Shown here: in pieces, positions 17,626 to 26,183 of the stretch
Layout: the number at the start of each line of letters is the position of its first letter
Position numbering within the stretch: the stretch's first letter is position 1
Source of the DNA: Enemella evansiae
GTDB lineage: Bacteria; Actinomycetota; Actinomycetes; Propionibacteriales; Propionibacteriaceae
Direction of reading: 5' to 3'
Assembly (NCBI RefSeq): GCF_002250705.1
Contig: NZ_NMVP01000002.1
Coordinates: 1 to 64,000, forward strand
Length of the DNA stretch: 64,000 nt
Position numbers and translations under genes: made by a program
Notes under the pieces: generated by a model
What the model was told of the DNA's origin: nothing
Databases searched by the model: none
The model's input: the letters and a program-made list of their open reading frames with translations, nothing else

Positions 17626-18561
17626 ATGGAACGCCATTCCACACCGCCCGTGGCGATCCATCCCGCGGTGCTCGAATCGCTGCCCGATGCGCCGGCCACC
17701 CTGACCGCCGCCGGGATGGCGTACGAGACGCTCACCGACGAGACCGACGCCCGCGTACTGATCGTCGACGGCTCCGACGTGGGCCCGGCCCAGCTGGACC
17801 GGGCGCCCCGGGCCGAGCTGCTGGTACGCGCCGGGATCGGGATGGACCGGATCGACCTCGCGGCGGCGGCCGAGCGCGGTATCACCGTGGTGAACACCCC
17901 CGGTTACGGCACCAACGAGGTCGCCGACCAGGCGCTGATGCTGCTGCTCGCCTGCATCCGCCGGCTCGACTGGCAACGGGAACGGGCCGGTGCGGACTGG
18001 CCCTCGATCACCGCCGAAGGGGTCCCCCGGCTGGCCGACAGCACCGTCGGGCTGATCGGGCTCGGGGCGATCGGCCGGGCGATGGCGCGCCGCTGCCGGG
18101 CGCTCGGCTGCACGGTGATCGCGGCCGATCCGGCGCTCACCCCGGAGACGGCCGGGATCGCCGAGGTCGCACTGGTCGGCCTCGAGGAGCTCGCCGAACG
18201 CAGCGACATCATCAGCCTGCACGCCCCGCTCACCACCGACACCCACCACCTGGTCGATGCCGCCTTCCTGGCCCGTACCCGGCCGCACCTCACCCTGGTG
18301 AACACCGCCCGCGGTGCCCTGGTGGACACCACCGCCCTGCTGGCCGCCCTGGCGGCCGACCCGCTGCGCACCGCCGGCCTGGACGTGCTGGACGGTGAAC
18401 CGACCCCCGACCTGGCGCCACTGCGGGACCACGATCGGGTGATCATCACCCCGCACCTGGGCTGGTACTCCGAGGGCTCCCGCCGCCAGTTGGGCCAGCT
18501 CGCCGCCGAGGCGGCGCTGGACCATCTCCGAACCCACCGCCCCGACCCGATCAGCCGCTGA
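17626..18561 (+). CDS. D-isomer specific 2-hydroxyacid dehydrogenase
   Basis: A 311-residue NAD(P)-dependent dehydrogenase. The Rossmann motif is VGLIGLGAIGRAMA at about 139-152. The catalytic residues are visible: Arg in NTARGALVD, Glu in DGEPTPD and His in ITPHLGW. It lacks the ACT domain of full-length SerA, so it may be a general D-hydroxyacid dehydrogenase or a short phosphoglycerate dehydrogenase. The P450 gene starts 32 bases downstream and could be read from the same transcript. Confidence 0.85.
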   Translation: MERHSTPPVAIHPAVLESLPDAPATLTAAGMAYETLTDETDARVLIVDGSDVGPAQLDRAPRAELLVRAGIGMDRIDLAAAAERGITVVNTPGYGTNEVADQALMLLLACIRRLDWQRERAGADWPSITAEGVPRLADSTVGLIGLGAIGRAMARRCRALGCTVIAADPALTPETAGIAEVALVGLEELAERSDIISLHAPLTTDTHHLVDAAFLARTRPHLTLVNTARGALVDTTALLAALAADPLRTAGLDVLDGEPTPDLAPLRDHDRVIITPHLGWYSEGSRRQLGQLAAEAALDHLRTHRPDPISR

Positions 18562-18592
18562 ACCCGGCGCCCGAATCAAGGAGAGAATCCCC

Positions 18593-19798
18593 GTGACCAC
18601 CACCTTCCCGATGCCCCGGCGCTCGGTCTACGACCCGCCCGCGGCCTACAGCGAGGGGCCACCGGTGCAGGAGGTCGAGCTCTATGACGGGCGCCGGGTC
18701 TGGCTGGTACGCAGCCACCAGCTGGTCCGTGAGGTGCTCGCCGATCCGCGCTACTCGGCGGACCGGGCCCGGGCGGACTTCCCGTTCTCCAGCCCGGCCC
18801 GGGTGGCGTTGGAGCGGTTCGCGATCCCGTTCGTGGCGATGGACGACCCGGATCATGCCCGGATCCGGCGGGTGTTCACGAAATTCTTCACCGTCCGTCG
18901 GGTGGAGCAGTTGCGCGGTGACATCGCCGGGATCGTCGCCGCGGTGGTCGACGAGCTGCTGGCCAGCGAACCACCGGTCGACTTCGTCCGCACGGTCGCG
19001 GTGGAGGTACCGGGGAACGTGATCTGCCGGATGCTCGGCATCCCGCCGGAGCGCAAGGGCGTGTTCATGGGCCTGGACAATGCCCGTAACAGCCTCGGTA
19101 CCGCCGGGGAGGCGATCGAGCAGGCCAGCCAGGAGATGCTGGACTTCGCCGCCGAGCTGATCGCCAGCAAGCGCAGCGATCCCGGTGACGATCTGATCAG
19201 CCAGTTGGTCGCCGACGAGCAGACCGGTGAGAAGCTGACCGAGACCGAACTGCTGCGCTCGGTGCGGTTGCTGATCACCGCCGGCCACGAGACCACCGCC
19301 AACCAGATCACCCTCGGCGTACTCGGCCTGCTGCGGTCCCGCGAGCAGTGGCAGCGGCTGATCGACGAGCCCGACTTGATCCCCGGTGCGGTCGAGGAAT
19401 TGCTGCGCTGGGTGAGCATCTTCCACATCTCACCGATGCGGGTCGCGACCGCCGATGTCGAGTTGGGTGGGGTACGCCTGACCGCCGGCGACGGGGTGAT
19501 CCCCTGCTCCGCGGCCGCCAACCGTGACCCGGACACCTTCGCCGACCCGGACCGGCTCGATGTCGGCCGCGACGCCCGCGGCCATGTCGCCTTCGGCTTC
19601 GGGATCCACCAGTGCCTGGGCCAGAACCTGGCCCGGGTCGAGATCGCCGAGGTGCTGAAGGCGCTCACCTCCAGGATCCCGTCGCTGGACCTGGCGATCC
19701 CGGCCGAGCAGGTCGAACTGCGCGACTACGCCTTCCTCAGCGTCACCGCGGCACCGGTGACCTGGCAGACCGAGGAGACCGGGAAGGAGATGCGATGA
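18593..19798 (+). CDS. cytochrome P450
   Basis: A 401-residue bacterial class I P450 starting with GTG behind AAGGAGAGA. The I-helix motif AGHETTANQ provides the acid-alcohol pair for oxygen activation, EELLRW carries the ExxR pair, and FGFGIHQCLGQNLARVEI contains the haem-ligand Cys341. It is soluble, with no membrane anchor. Its stop overlaps the ferredoxin start by four bases and the reductase follows, so the whole electron chain is in one operon. The substrate cannot be predicted. Confidence 0.93.
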   Translation: MTTTFPMPRRSVYDPPAAYSEGPPVQEVELYDGRRVWLVRSHQLVREVLADPRYSADRARADFPFSSPARVALERFAIPFVAMDDPDHARIRRVFTKFFTVRRVEQLRGDIAGIVAAVVDELLASEPPVDFVRTVAVEVPGNVICRMLGIPPERKGVFMGLDNARNSLGTAGEAIEQASQEMLDFAAELIASKRSDPGDDLISQLVADEQTGEKLTETELLRSVRLLITAGHETTANQITLGVLGLLRSREQWQRLIDEPDLIPGAVEELLRWVSIFHISPMRVATADVELGGVRLTAGDGVIPCSAAANRDPDTFADPDRLDVGRDARGHVAFGFGIHQCLGQNLARVEIAEVLKALTSRIPSLDLAIPAEQVELRDYAFLSVTAAPVTWQTEETGKEMR

Positions 19799-19986
19799 GG
19801 ATCAGCGTCGACACCGACAAATGCGTGGGCGGCGGCCAGTGCGTGATGACCGCCGACGACCTGTTCGACCAGGACGACGACGGCATCGTGGTGCTGCTCG
19901 ACGCCGAACCGGGCGCGGACCGCCTGCCCGAGGCTCGTACCGCCGCCCGGCTCTGCCCCTCCGGCGCGATCGAAGTCGAGGAGTGA
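19795..19986 (+). CDS. [3Fe-4S]-type ferredoxin
   Basis: A 63-residue ferredoxin. Cysteines at 10, 16 and 54 (CVGGGQC and CP) fit a single cluster in which the second Cys of the usual CxxCxxC is replaced by Gly, as in ferredoxins that serve P450s. It overlaps the P450 stop (ATGA) and the reductase start (GTGA) by four bases each. It should pass electrons from the reductase to the P450. Confidence 0.92.
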   Translation: MRISVDTDKCVGGGQCVMTADDLFDQDDDGIVVLLDAEPGADRLPEARTAARLCPSGAIEVEE

Positions 19987-21197
19987 ATCCGGCCGGACGC
20001 TGGTTGAGCGAGCGCCAGCGAGTCGAAGCCACCGGCCCGGTCCTGATCGTCGGCGCCGGGCTGGCCGGCTGGACGGTGGCGACGACGCTCCGCGAGGAGG
20101 GGTACGCCGGGGAGCTGGTCGTGCTGGGTGCGGAGCCGCACCCGCCCTACGACCGGCCGCCGTTGAGCAAGGCCGCGCTGCGGCGTACCACCGCACTCGA
20201 GGAGCTCACCCTGCCCGGCGCCGACCGTGCCGCGGACCTGGGCATCGAGCTGCGGCTGGGTGCGCGGGCGGTCGGCTGCGACCCCGGCGCCCGCACGGTC
20301 ACGCTCGCCGACGGGACCCGGCTGGGCTACCGCGAGCTGGTGATCGCCACCGGCGTCCGGCCCCGCACCCTGCCCGGCGCGCTCACCGTGCGCGGCCGCG
20401 ACGACCTGGCGGCGCTCTGGGCGCTGCCCGCGGACGCGCATGTCGCGATCGTCGGGGCCGGGTTCCTGGGCAGCGAACTCGCCGCCACGCTGCGTACCCT
20501 CGGCCATCCGGTCACCCTGTACGCCGGCTCCGGAGCACCGCTGACGAACCAGCTCGGGCCCGAGCTCGCTACCGTGCTGGCCCGCTGGCACAGCCACCAC
20601 GGCGTGCAACTGCGGCACGGCCGGGTCGAGTCGGTGACCGGGATCGCCGCCGACGCCGTGGTCGCCTGCCTCGGCGCCGAGCCGAACACCGAATGGCTCA
20701 CCGGCAGCGGCCTGGCACTGGGTGACGGGGTGGTCGTCGACGCCGAGGCCCGCGCCGGGGCGCACGTGTGGGCGGTCGGCGACGTCGCGAATCACGCCGG
20801 GGCGGCGGGCCGGGTCGAGCACCGGATGGCGGCGAGCACCGCAGGCGTACGCCTCGGCGTACACCTGGCCGCCCTGCAAGCCGGCGCGGAACCACCGGCG
20901 CCGCTGGCCGCGGTCCCCTATCACTGGACCGATCACTACGGCGCGACCGTGCAGGCCTACGGCGAGATCGCCGGCGAGGTGGACCGGGCCGTCGTCGCCG
21001 GGTCACCGGATGAGGACAAGGTGGCGGTGCTCTGCGGCCGCGACGGGATCGTCGTCGTCGGCGCCGTCGGCGTCGGGCTACCGAAGGTGCTGGTCCGCGC
21101 CGCGAAACTGATCCGGGGCGCTGCGGCGTACGACCCGGACGGCTTCGCCGACTCGCTCAGCCCTGCTCCAACCCAGCCCCACCCAACTGGGCGTTGA
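19983..21197 (+). CDS. ferredoxin reductase (FAD/NAD-binding)
   Basis: A roughly 404-residue reductase of the rhodocoxin/putidaredoxin-reductase type. LIVGAGLAGWTVA is the FAD motif, AIVGAGFLGSELA the NAD(P)H motif and VWAVGDVANH the second FAD motif. The GTG at 19983 overlaps the ferredoxin stop by four bases. Codons 6-17 (RWLSERQRVEAT) are encoded by a family A repeat and have no counterpart in the family, so either the protein has acquired a short tail or translation starts later. The 3' end overlaps the convergent DUF6882-like gene by 41 bases. Confidence 0.88.
   Translation: MNPAGRWLSERQRVEATGPVLIVGAGLAGWTVATTLREEGYAGELVVLGAEPHPPYDRPPLSKAALRRTTALEELTLPGADRAADLGIELRLGARAVGCDPGARTVTLADGTRLGYRELVIATGVRPRTLPGALTVRGRDDLAALWALPADAHVAIVGAGFLGSELAATLRTLGHPVTLYAGSGAPLTNQLGPELATVLARWHSHHGVQLRHGRVESVTGIAADAVVACLGAEPNTEWLTGSGLALGDGVVVDAEARAGAHVWAVGDVANHAGAAGRVEHRMAASTAGVRLGVHLAALQAGAEPPAPLAAVPYHWTDHYGATVQAYGEIAGEVDRAVVAGSPDEDKVAVLCGRDGIVVVGAVGVGLPKVLVRAAKLIRGAAAYDPDGFADSLSPAPTQPHPTGR
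19997..20032. repeat. family A dispersed repeat inside a coding start
   Basis: GACGCTGGTTGAGCGAGCGC then CAGCGAGTCGAAGCCACC. It is read in frame as the N-terminus of the ferredoxin reductase. Confidence 0.8.
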
Positions 21198-21909
21198 TGT
21201 CGCCGACCCGACCCTGCTCGTCGAAGCCGACCCGCACATTGCCCTCGGGGAAACCGATGTTCAGCGCCGCGAACCCCGGCTCCCAGCCGTAGGGCAGATT
21301 GCGCGCCTGGGCGTACCCCTGCACGGCCCGGCGATGATCGGTGATCCAGCCGTCGGCCTGCAGCGCGGTGGTGAGGATCCGCGGGAAGGTGATGCCCGAG
21401 GGCGCGGGCGGGATGAATCCGGCGGCATCCACCAGCATCACCACCCGGGTGGTACCGGTGGTCATCACCTGGGCGGTCGGGATGCCGATGATCCGGCAGG
21501 ACACCGCGGCCATCCGGGTGGCCCAGCCGGTCAGCGCCTCCTCGCCGCCCTCGTCGGCGATCGGCAGCTCGCCGGTGGTGAGCTCGGGGATCCCGCGGGT
21601 GGCGCCGAAGTCGCGGACGCGGGTACTCATCTGCGCCACGGGCGCCTCGGCGAACGCCGGATTGGCCCAGGCCCAGAGTGCCGAGCGCGGGGATTCGGCG
21701 ATCGAGCCCAGCAGGTGTACCCGGGCCACCACCTCGTCGCGCTTGTGCAGCTTGGGCTGGTAGGTGATCTGCTGCTTGGCCAGGTCGACCCCGGTCTGGC
21801 CGACCCCGCCGCCGGTCTGCTCCTCGAGCCAGTCCAGGAACGCCTGGTGGTCCTCGACGTAGACCAGGATCGAGTCGTCCATCACGTCGGCGAAGGTGAG
21901 ATCAGCCAT
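21157..21909 (-). CDS. DUF6882-like protein
   Basis: A 250-residue protein of unknown function. The stretch LGSIAESPRSALWAWANPAF resembles a conserved core I associate with DUF6882. No signal peptide or membrane segment. A TAGGCT box six bases before the ATG suggests leaderless transcription. The 3' end overlaps the reductase gene by 41 bases on the other strand. Confidence 0.65.
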   Translation of the reverse strand: MADLTFADVMDDSILVYVEDHQAFLDWLEEQTGGGVGQTGVDLAKQQITYQPKLHKRDEVVARVHLLGSIAESPRSALWAWANPAFAEAPVAQMSTRVRDFGATRGIPELTTGELPIADEGGEEALTGWATRMAAVSCRIIGIPTAQVMTTGTTRVVMLVDAAGFIPPAPSGITFPRILTTALQADGWITDHRRAVQGYAQARNLPYGWEPGFAALNIGFPEGNVRVGFDEQGRVGDINAQLGGAGLEQG

Positions 21910-21915
21910 GCTCAG

Positions 21916-21921
21916 AGCCTA
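21916..21921 (-). promoter_or_regulatory. -10 box of a probable leaderless promoter
   Basis: TAGGCT on the minus strand, six bases before the ATG at 21909. It also overlaps the stop of the PPK2 gene. Confidence 0.5.
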
Positions 21922-22809
21922 ATCACCGACGGCTTCGCGGCCGCGGCGGACGATCTTCGGATCGGGCTGGCCGATGATCGCCTCGTTCTTGTCCGGATAG
22001 TCGAACTGGGACAGGTACGCCCGCATCGCCTCGACCCGGGCGCGTTTCTTGTCGTTGGACTTGATGGTCGTCCAGGGCGCCCAATCGGTGTCGGTACGCA
22101 GGAACATCTTCTCCTTGGCGTCGGTGTAGGCGTCCCACTTGTCCAGCGACTCGAGGTCCATCGGGGACAGCTTCCAGCGGCGGACCGGGTCGATCTGGCG
22201 GATCGCGAACCGGGTCCGCTGCTCGGCCTGGGTGACCGAGAACCAGAACTTGGTCAGGTGGATGCCGGAGTCGACGATCATCTTCTCGAAGGCCGGCGCC
22301 TGCTCCATGAACCGCTCGTACTCCTCGTCGGTGCAGAACCCCATCACCCGCTCCACGCCGGCCCGGTTGTACCAGGAGCGGTCGAACAGGACGAGTTCGC
22401 CGAAGGTCGGGAAGTGGTTGATGTAGCGCTGGAAGTACCACTGGCCGCGCTCGCGGTCGTTGGGTTTGTTGAGTGCGACGACGCGGGCGCCGCGCGGGTT
22501 GAGGTGCTGGGTGAAGCGCTTGATGGTGCCGCCCTTGCCGGCGGCGTCGCGGCCCTCGAAGACGATGATGTGGCGCAGGTCGTTGTCCTCCGACCAGTAC
22601 TGCACCTTCAGCAATTCGATCTGCAGTTGATATTTCAGCTCATCGTATTCGTCGCGGTCCATCCGCTCGGTGTACGGATAGTCCTCTTCCCAGGTCTCGA
22701 CGGCGTTGCCACCCGGGTCGATCAGGTCGGGATCCTCGTCCTTGCCGTTCTTCACGGTGTACCCCTCGGCGCGGAGCCGATCGATGTACTCCCGCAGGTT
22801 CTGCATCAT
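21919..22809 (-). CDS. ppk2: polyphosphate kinase 2
   Basis: A 296-residue PPK2. FEGRDAAGKGGTIKRF is the Walker A region, FDRSWYNRAG the Walker B region and GQWYFQRYINHFP a further family motif. PPK2 enzymes use polyphosphate to phosphorylate nucleoside mono- or diphosphates. The single-domain length and sequence fit class I (NDP-phosphorylating), but the class is uncertain by eye. TAGGCT six bases before the first ATG suggests a leaderless transcript. Confidence 0.92.
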   Translation of the reverse strand: MMQNLREYIDRLRAEGYTVKNGKDEDPDLIDPGGNAVETWEEDYPYTERMDRDEYDELKYQLQIELLKVQYWSEDNDLRHIIVFEGRDAAGKGGTIKRFTQHLNPRGARVVALNKPNDRERGQWYFQRYINHFPTFGELVLFDRSWYNRAGVERVMGFCTDEEYERFMEQAPAFEKMIVDSGIHLTKFWFSVTQAEQRTRFAIRQIDPVRRWKLSPMDLESLDKWDAYTDAKEKMFLRTDTDWAPWTTIKSNDKKRARVEAMRAYLSQFDYPDKNEAIIGQPDPKIVRRGREAVGD

Positions 22810-22815
22810 GAGGGC

Positions 22816-22821
22816 AGCCTA
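22816..22821 (-). promoter_or_regulatory. -10 box of a probable leaderless promoter
   Basis: TAGGCT on the minus strand, six bases before the ATG at 22809. Confidence 0.6.
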
Positions 22822-22850
22822 ACGAGCGCGTTCCAACGCCCCGGCCCCGC

Positions 22851-23016
22851 TCCCTGAGCGAGGAGCGCAGCGACCCCACCCGCTCCCTGAGCGAGGAGCG
22901 CAGCGACCCCACCCGTTCCCTGAGCGAGGAGCGCAGCGACCCCACCCGTTCCCTGAGCGAGGAGCGCAGCGACCCCACCCGTTCCCTGAGCGAGGAGCGC
23001 AGCGACGAGTCGAAGG
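22851..23016. repeat. 33-bp tandem array of a family A element, five copies
   Basis: Five units start at 22851, 22884, 22917, 22950 and 22983, exactly 33 bases apart. Each contains TCCCTGAGCGAGGAGCGCAG. The first two units begin with CGC, the last three with CGT. The final unit ends in GACGAGTCGAAGGG, the normal family A end, so the array looks like expansion of the left part of one repeat. It lies between divergent ppk2 and the inositol monophosphatase-like gene. Confidence 0.9.
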
Positions 23017-23035
23017 GATGTGAAACGCTGCCCCG

Positions 23036-23839
23036 GTGAGCAACGAGTTGCTGGAATTGGCCACCCGATTGGCGACCGAGGCCGCCGATCAGGCGTACCG
23101 CTGGCGCGATGAGGGGGTCCAGGTCGCCGATCTGAAGTCCAGCCCGACCGACGTGGTGACCGCCGCCGACCGGGCCACCGAGGCGTACCTGCGTGCCGAG
23201 CTGGCCCGGTTGCGCCCCGCCGACGCGTTCTTCGGTGAGGAGGCCGGCGCCTCCGGCGGTGGCTCGGGGCTGACCTGGGTGGTCGACCCGATCGACGGCA
23301 CCGTGAACTACCTCTACCGGTTGCCGGCCTGGGCGGTCTCGGTCGCGGTCGTCGAGGGCGACCCGGCGACCGGGCGTACGCTCGCCGGTTGCGTCGCTGC
23401 CCCCGCACTCGCCGAGGTGTACGCCGCAGCGGCCGGCGAGGGCGCCACCCGCAACGGGCAGCGCCTCCAACTCACCGAGAAGACCGAGCTGGCCACCGCG
23501 CTGATCGGCACGGGTTTCGGCTACGACGCGGTACGCCGGACCCGGCAGGCCGAGCTGGTGGCCCGCCTGATCGGCCGGATCCGCGACATCCGCCGGATCG
23601 GGGCGGCCAGCCTGGACCTCTGCGCGGTCGCCGCGGGGCAGCTGGACGGCTACTACGAGGCCGGGCTGCACCCGTGGGATCACGCCGCCGGGGCCCTGGT
23701 GATCCGCGAGGCCGGCGGCCGGGTCGGCGGCGGCCCGGTCACCGACCGTGAGAGCGAAGGATTGCTGGTGGCGGCCAACCCCGGTCTCTACGGTCCGCTC
23801 AACGAGGCCCTCACCGCGGCCGGCCTGACCCCCGTTTGA
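23036..23839 (+). CDS. inositol monophosphatase family protein
   Basis: A 267-residue Mg-dependent, Li-sensitive-type phosphatase starting with GTG. The metal site is complete: GEE at about 74-76, DPIDGTVNYLY in the middle and HPWDHAAGALVIREAGG near the end. Such proteins remove phosphate from inositol phosphate and related sugar or nucleotide phosphates; the exact substrate is not decided by these motifs. The 33-bp tandem array ends just upstream, in the promoter region. Confidence 0.9.
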   Translation: MSNELLELATRLATEAADQAYRWRDEGVQVADLKSSPTDVVTAADRATEAYLRAELARLRPADAFFGEEAGASGGGSGLTWVVDPIDGTVNYLYRLPAWAVSVAVVEGDPATGRTLAGCVAAPALAEVYAAAAGEGATRNGQRLQLTEKTELATALIGTGFGYDAVRRTRQAELVARLIGRIRDIRRIGAASLDLCAVAAGQLDGYYEAGLHPWDHAAGALVIREAGGRVGGGPVTDRESEGLLVAANPGLYGPLNEALTAAGLTPV

Positions 23840-23868
23840 ACCGGTCACGGCCGGGTAGTACACCGGCT

Positions 23869-24585
23869 GTGAGCAGCAACCCGCCACCACGACTGTTCCT
23901 CGACGACGGTCCCGAGATCGTGTTGAGCGAGGGGCACCGGCTGCAGGCCGCGCTGTCGGTGCTGCCCGCGGGGCTGCGGGACCTGCCCGGGACCCAGCTG
24001 GCCGACCGGCTGGATCTGCTGGGCCAGACCGCGGCGCGGGCCCGGGCTGCGCTGGCCGCCGAGCTGGAGATCACCAACCGGGCGCTGGATCGGCTGCCGG
24101 AGCCGGTCGAGCGGCGGCGCACCTGGTCGCTCGACCCGCACGGATCCTCGACCGGCCGGATCCGGTTCGATGTCGACCGCTGGCTGGAGTTGTACGCCTC
24201 CGCGCGCTCCGCCGCGTACCGCCGGCAGCTGATCGACCTGGTCAGCGAGTGCCCGCTGCTGTTGCTGCTGCGCGCCTGTCTGCTCGCCCGGCCGCAGACC
24301 AGGATCCGGCTGATCGGGGCCGGCGACCGGTCGGCGCCCCCGCCGCACGGCCCGGTGGTCGTCGTCGAATCGGCCCGCCGGGCGATGCGGCTGCGCGCCC
24401 GGCTGGCGGCCGAGCATCCCGGCCTCAGCGACCTGATCCGGGTGGTGTCGATCCCGATGGGCCCCGATGGTGACGACCCGGAGGGTCTGCTCACCCTGCT
24501 CGGCGAACTCGGGGTCGAGTCAGCTGACCTGCAGATGCTCGGTGTCGAGGACGGCCCGGAGCCGGTCGACGAGCCGTGCCAGTAG
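23869..24585 (+). CDS. protein of unknown function
   Basis: A 238-residue protein from a GTG at 23869. I do not recognise a family. It is rich in Arg and Leu, with a predicted helical part (RARAALAAELEITNRALDRL) and a hydrophobic run at about 121-130 (CPLLLLLRAC). The segment RIRLIGAGDR followed by VVVVESARRAMRLRARLA looks like two strands and helices of an alpha/beta domain. Its last 66 bases overlap the 3' end of the convergent sigma factor gene. A TAGTAC box seven bases ahead may be its promoter. Confidence 0.6.
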   Translation: MSSNPPPRLFLDDGPEIVLSEGHRLQAALSVLPAGLRDLPGTQLADRLDLLGQTAARARAALAAELEITNRALDRLPEPVERRRTWSLDPHGSSTGRIRFDVDRWLELYASARSAAYRRQLIDLVSECPLLLLLRACLLARPQTRIRLIGAGDRSAPPPHGPVVVVESARRAMRLRARLAAEHPGLSDLIRVVSIPMGPDGDDPEGLLTLLGELGVESADLQMLGVEDGPEPVDEPCQ

Positions 24586-25293
24586 CCGCGACACCTGCAC
24601 CTGGCTGACGCCGAGCTCCTGGCCGATGGCGGACTGGCTGCGCTCCTCGACGAACCGCATCCGGAACAGGGCCGCGTCCCGATCGGTGAGCCCGGCCAGC
24701 GCGACCCGCAGCGACGCCCGGTCGAGCACCCGGGCGTAGTCGTCGCCCAGGGCGGCGATCTGCACCAGATCGTCCGGGCCGGTCTGGGCGGCGGCGTACG
24801 CCCGGCGGCTCAGTCCGGCGGCGCGGACCCGGTCGGCCGAGACCGAGAGCGCCTCGGCGACCTCGTCGTCGGTGGCGTTGCGGCCCAGCTGCTGGCCCAG
24901 CGCGGTACGGGTCTGGCTGACCTCGCTCTGCAGTTCCTGCAGGGCCCGCGGCGGGCGTACCAGCCATTCGTGATCGCGGAAGTGTCGCTTGATCTCACCT
25001 TTGATGGTGGGGACGGCGTACGCCACGAAGCCGGCCGCCGAGCCGAGCCGGTAGCCCTGGACCGCTTTGACCAGGCCGAGCCGCGCGACCTGCAACAGGT
25101 CGTCGGAGTCGGCGCCGCGGCCGCGGTAGCTGCGAGCGATGGATTCCGCCAACGGGAGACCGGCGACGATGGCCGCCTCCTGCGGCGATGCCGCACCACC
25201 GAGCACGTCGTCACCCGGCTCTGCCAGGAGAAGGTTTTCGATGGTGTCGTTGAGCGGGTTGCGAACACCGGTGCCGAATCGATGCGGTGCCAT
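24520..25293 (-). CDS. RNA polymerase sigma factor, SigB/SigF type
   Basis: A 257-residue sigma-70 family factor. Region 2 is seen in AESIARSYRGRGADSDDLLQ and YAVPTIKGEIKRHFRDHEW; region 4 ends with QSAIGQELGVSQVQVSRLLA, the promoter -35 recognition helix. The length and the EIKRHFRD motif fit the SigB/SigF stress group. AAGGGCA precedes the ATG at 25293; a start at 25332 is possible. The GAF-ANTAR regulator gene lies upstream on the same strand. No anti-sigma factor gene is adjacent. Confidence 0.88.
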   Translation of the reverse strand: MAPHRFGTGVRNPLNDTIENLLLAEPGDDVLGGAASPQEAAIVAGLPLAESIARSYRGRGADSDDLLQVARLGLVKAVQGYRLGSAAGFVAYAVPTIKGEIKRHFRDHEWLVRPPRALQELQSEVSQTRTALGQQLGRNATDDEVAEALSVSADRVRAAGLSRRAYAAAQTGPDDLVQIAALGDDYARVLDRASLRVALAGLTDRDAALFRMRFVEERSQSAIGQELGVSQVQVSRLLARLVDRLRAVLDTEHLQVS

Positions 25294-25442
25294 GGCCGTG
25301 CCCTTCAGAATCAAGCATTCCAAGCGCAGCACCGCTGTTTGACCACGCCCTGTGACTACAAGAGAAACATCTGCGATGCCTCAGGCACAATACCAGAAGT
25401 CTGAGGGCTCCCCCTGAGCTTCCCCTGAGCGGGAACCCCCGG

Positions 25443-26183
25443 TCAGTCGACGACCGCGGCCGAGTGATCGCGAGAGGCCGCCAGCCCGGCCGCGACCACG
25501 CGCAGCTTCACGTTGAGCTGGTTGGATGCCTGTCGCAGCATGGCGAACGCGCGGTCCTCGGTGACACCGTGCCGCTCCATCAGAATGCCCTTCGCCTGGC
25601 CGATCACGTCGCGGCTGCTGAGCGCCTCCCGCAACCGGTCGGCGGTGATCCTGGCCTGGGTGAGCCGGATCGCGACGCCGGCGATGGCGGCGATCAGCAC
25701 CGCCTGGTCGCGGTCGCGCGCCTCGAAGGCGAAAGCCTGACGGGAGTAGAGATTGAGCGCTCCGGGCGGGCTGTCGACCTTGGCCGGATCCGGGTGGGCG
25801 CTGAGGCCGGCGGCGAGGATCGCGCCCACGCCGAGCTGGGCGGCCCGCGGGCCGAACACCGGCCAGTGATCGCTGACGGCCAGATCGGCCGAGCCGGAGG
25901 TGGGGGCGGAGGTCGCGGCCACCTCGATGCAGGGGCCCTGCTGGGTGCTGTACTGCACCGCATCGACCGCGCGGACCCAGTCGTCGGAGGCGATCATGGT
26001 GAACGGCTTCATGTCTTCGCCGAAGATCGTGATGCTGGCGCCCTCGACCCGGTCGAGCAGGCGGACGGCATAGTCCACCACCCGACTCAGCACCTCATCG
26101 AGGCTGGGTTGCCCTGCCGTGAATTCATCGAGAACGGTGCCGACCGAAGTGTCAACGGCCAAGCTGATTTCAGAATCGAGCAT
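25443..26183 (-). CDS. GAF-ANTAR transcription antitermination regulator
   Basis: A 246-residue protein. Residues about 25-170 form a GAF sensor domain (TQQGPCIEVAATSAP). Residues about 180-235 form an ANTAR RNA-binding domain (SSRDVIGQAKGILMERHGVT, then AFAMLRQASNQLNVKLRVVA). Such proteins bind paired RNA hairpins and stop termination. GGGGAGA precedes the ATG at 26183. A leader with its own strong ribosome site lies upstream, and the sigma factor gene follows 149 bases downstream, so it may control that operon. Confidence 0.88.
   Translation of the reverse strand: MLDSEISLAVDTSVGTVLDEFTAGQPSLDEVLSRVVDYAVRLLDRVEGASITIFGEDMKPFTMIASDDWVRAVDAVQYSTQQGPCIEVAATSAPTSGSADLAVSDHWPVFGPRAAQLGVGAILAAGLSAHPDPAKVDSPPGALNLYSRQAFAFEARDRDQAVLIAAIAGVAIRLTQARITADRLREALSSRDVIGQAKGILMERHGVTEDRAFAMLRQASNQLNVKLRVVAAGLAASRDHSAAVVD

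Noticed and set aside
22851..23016. Possible CRISPR array.
   Set aside because: The five units are contiguous without variable spacers and no cas gene is near.
25401..25440. Direct repeats of CCCCTGAGC as an ANTAR target.
   Set aside because: No convincing pair of hairpins with the expected hexaloops could be drawn.
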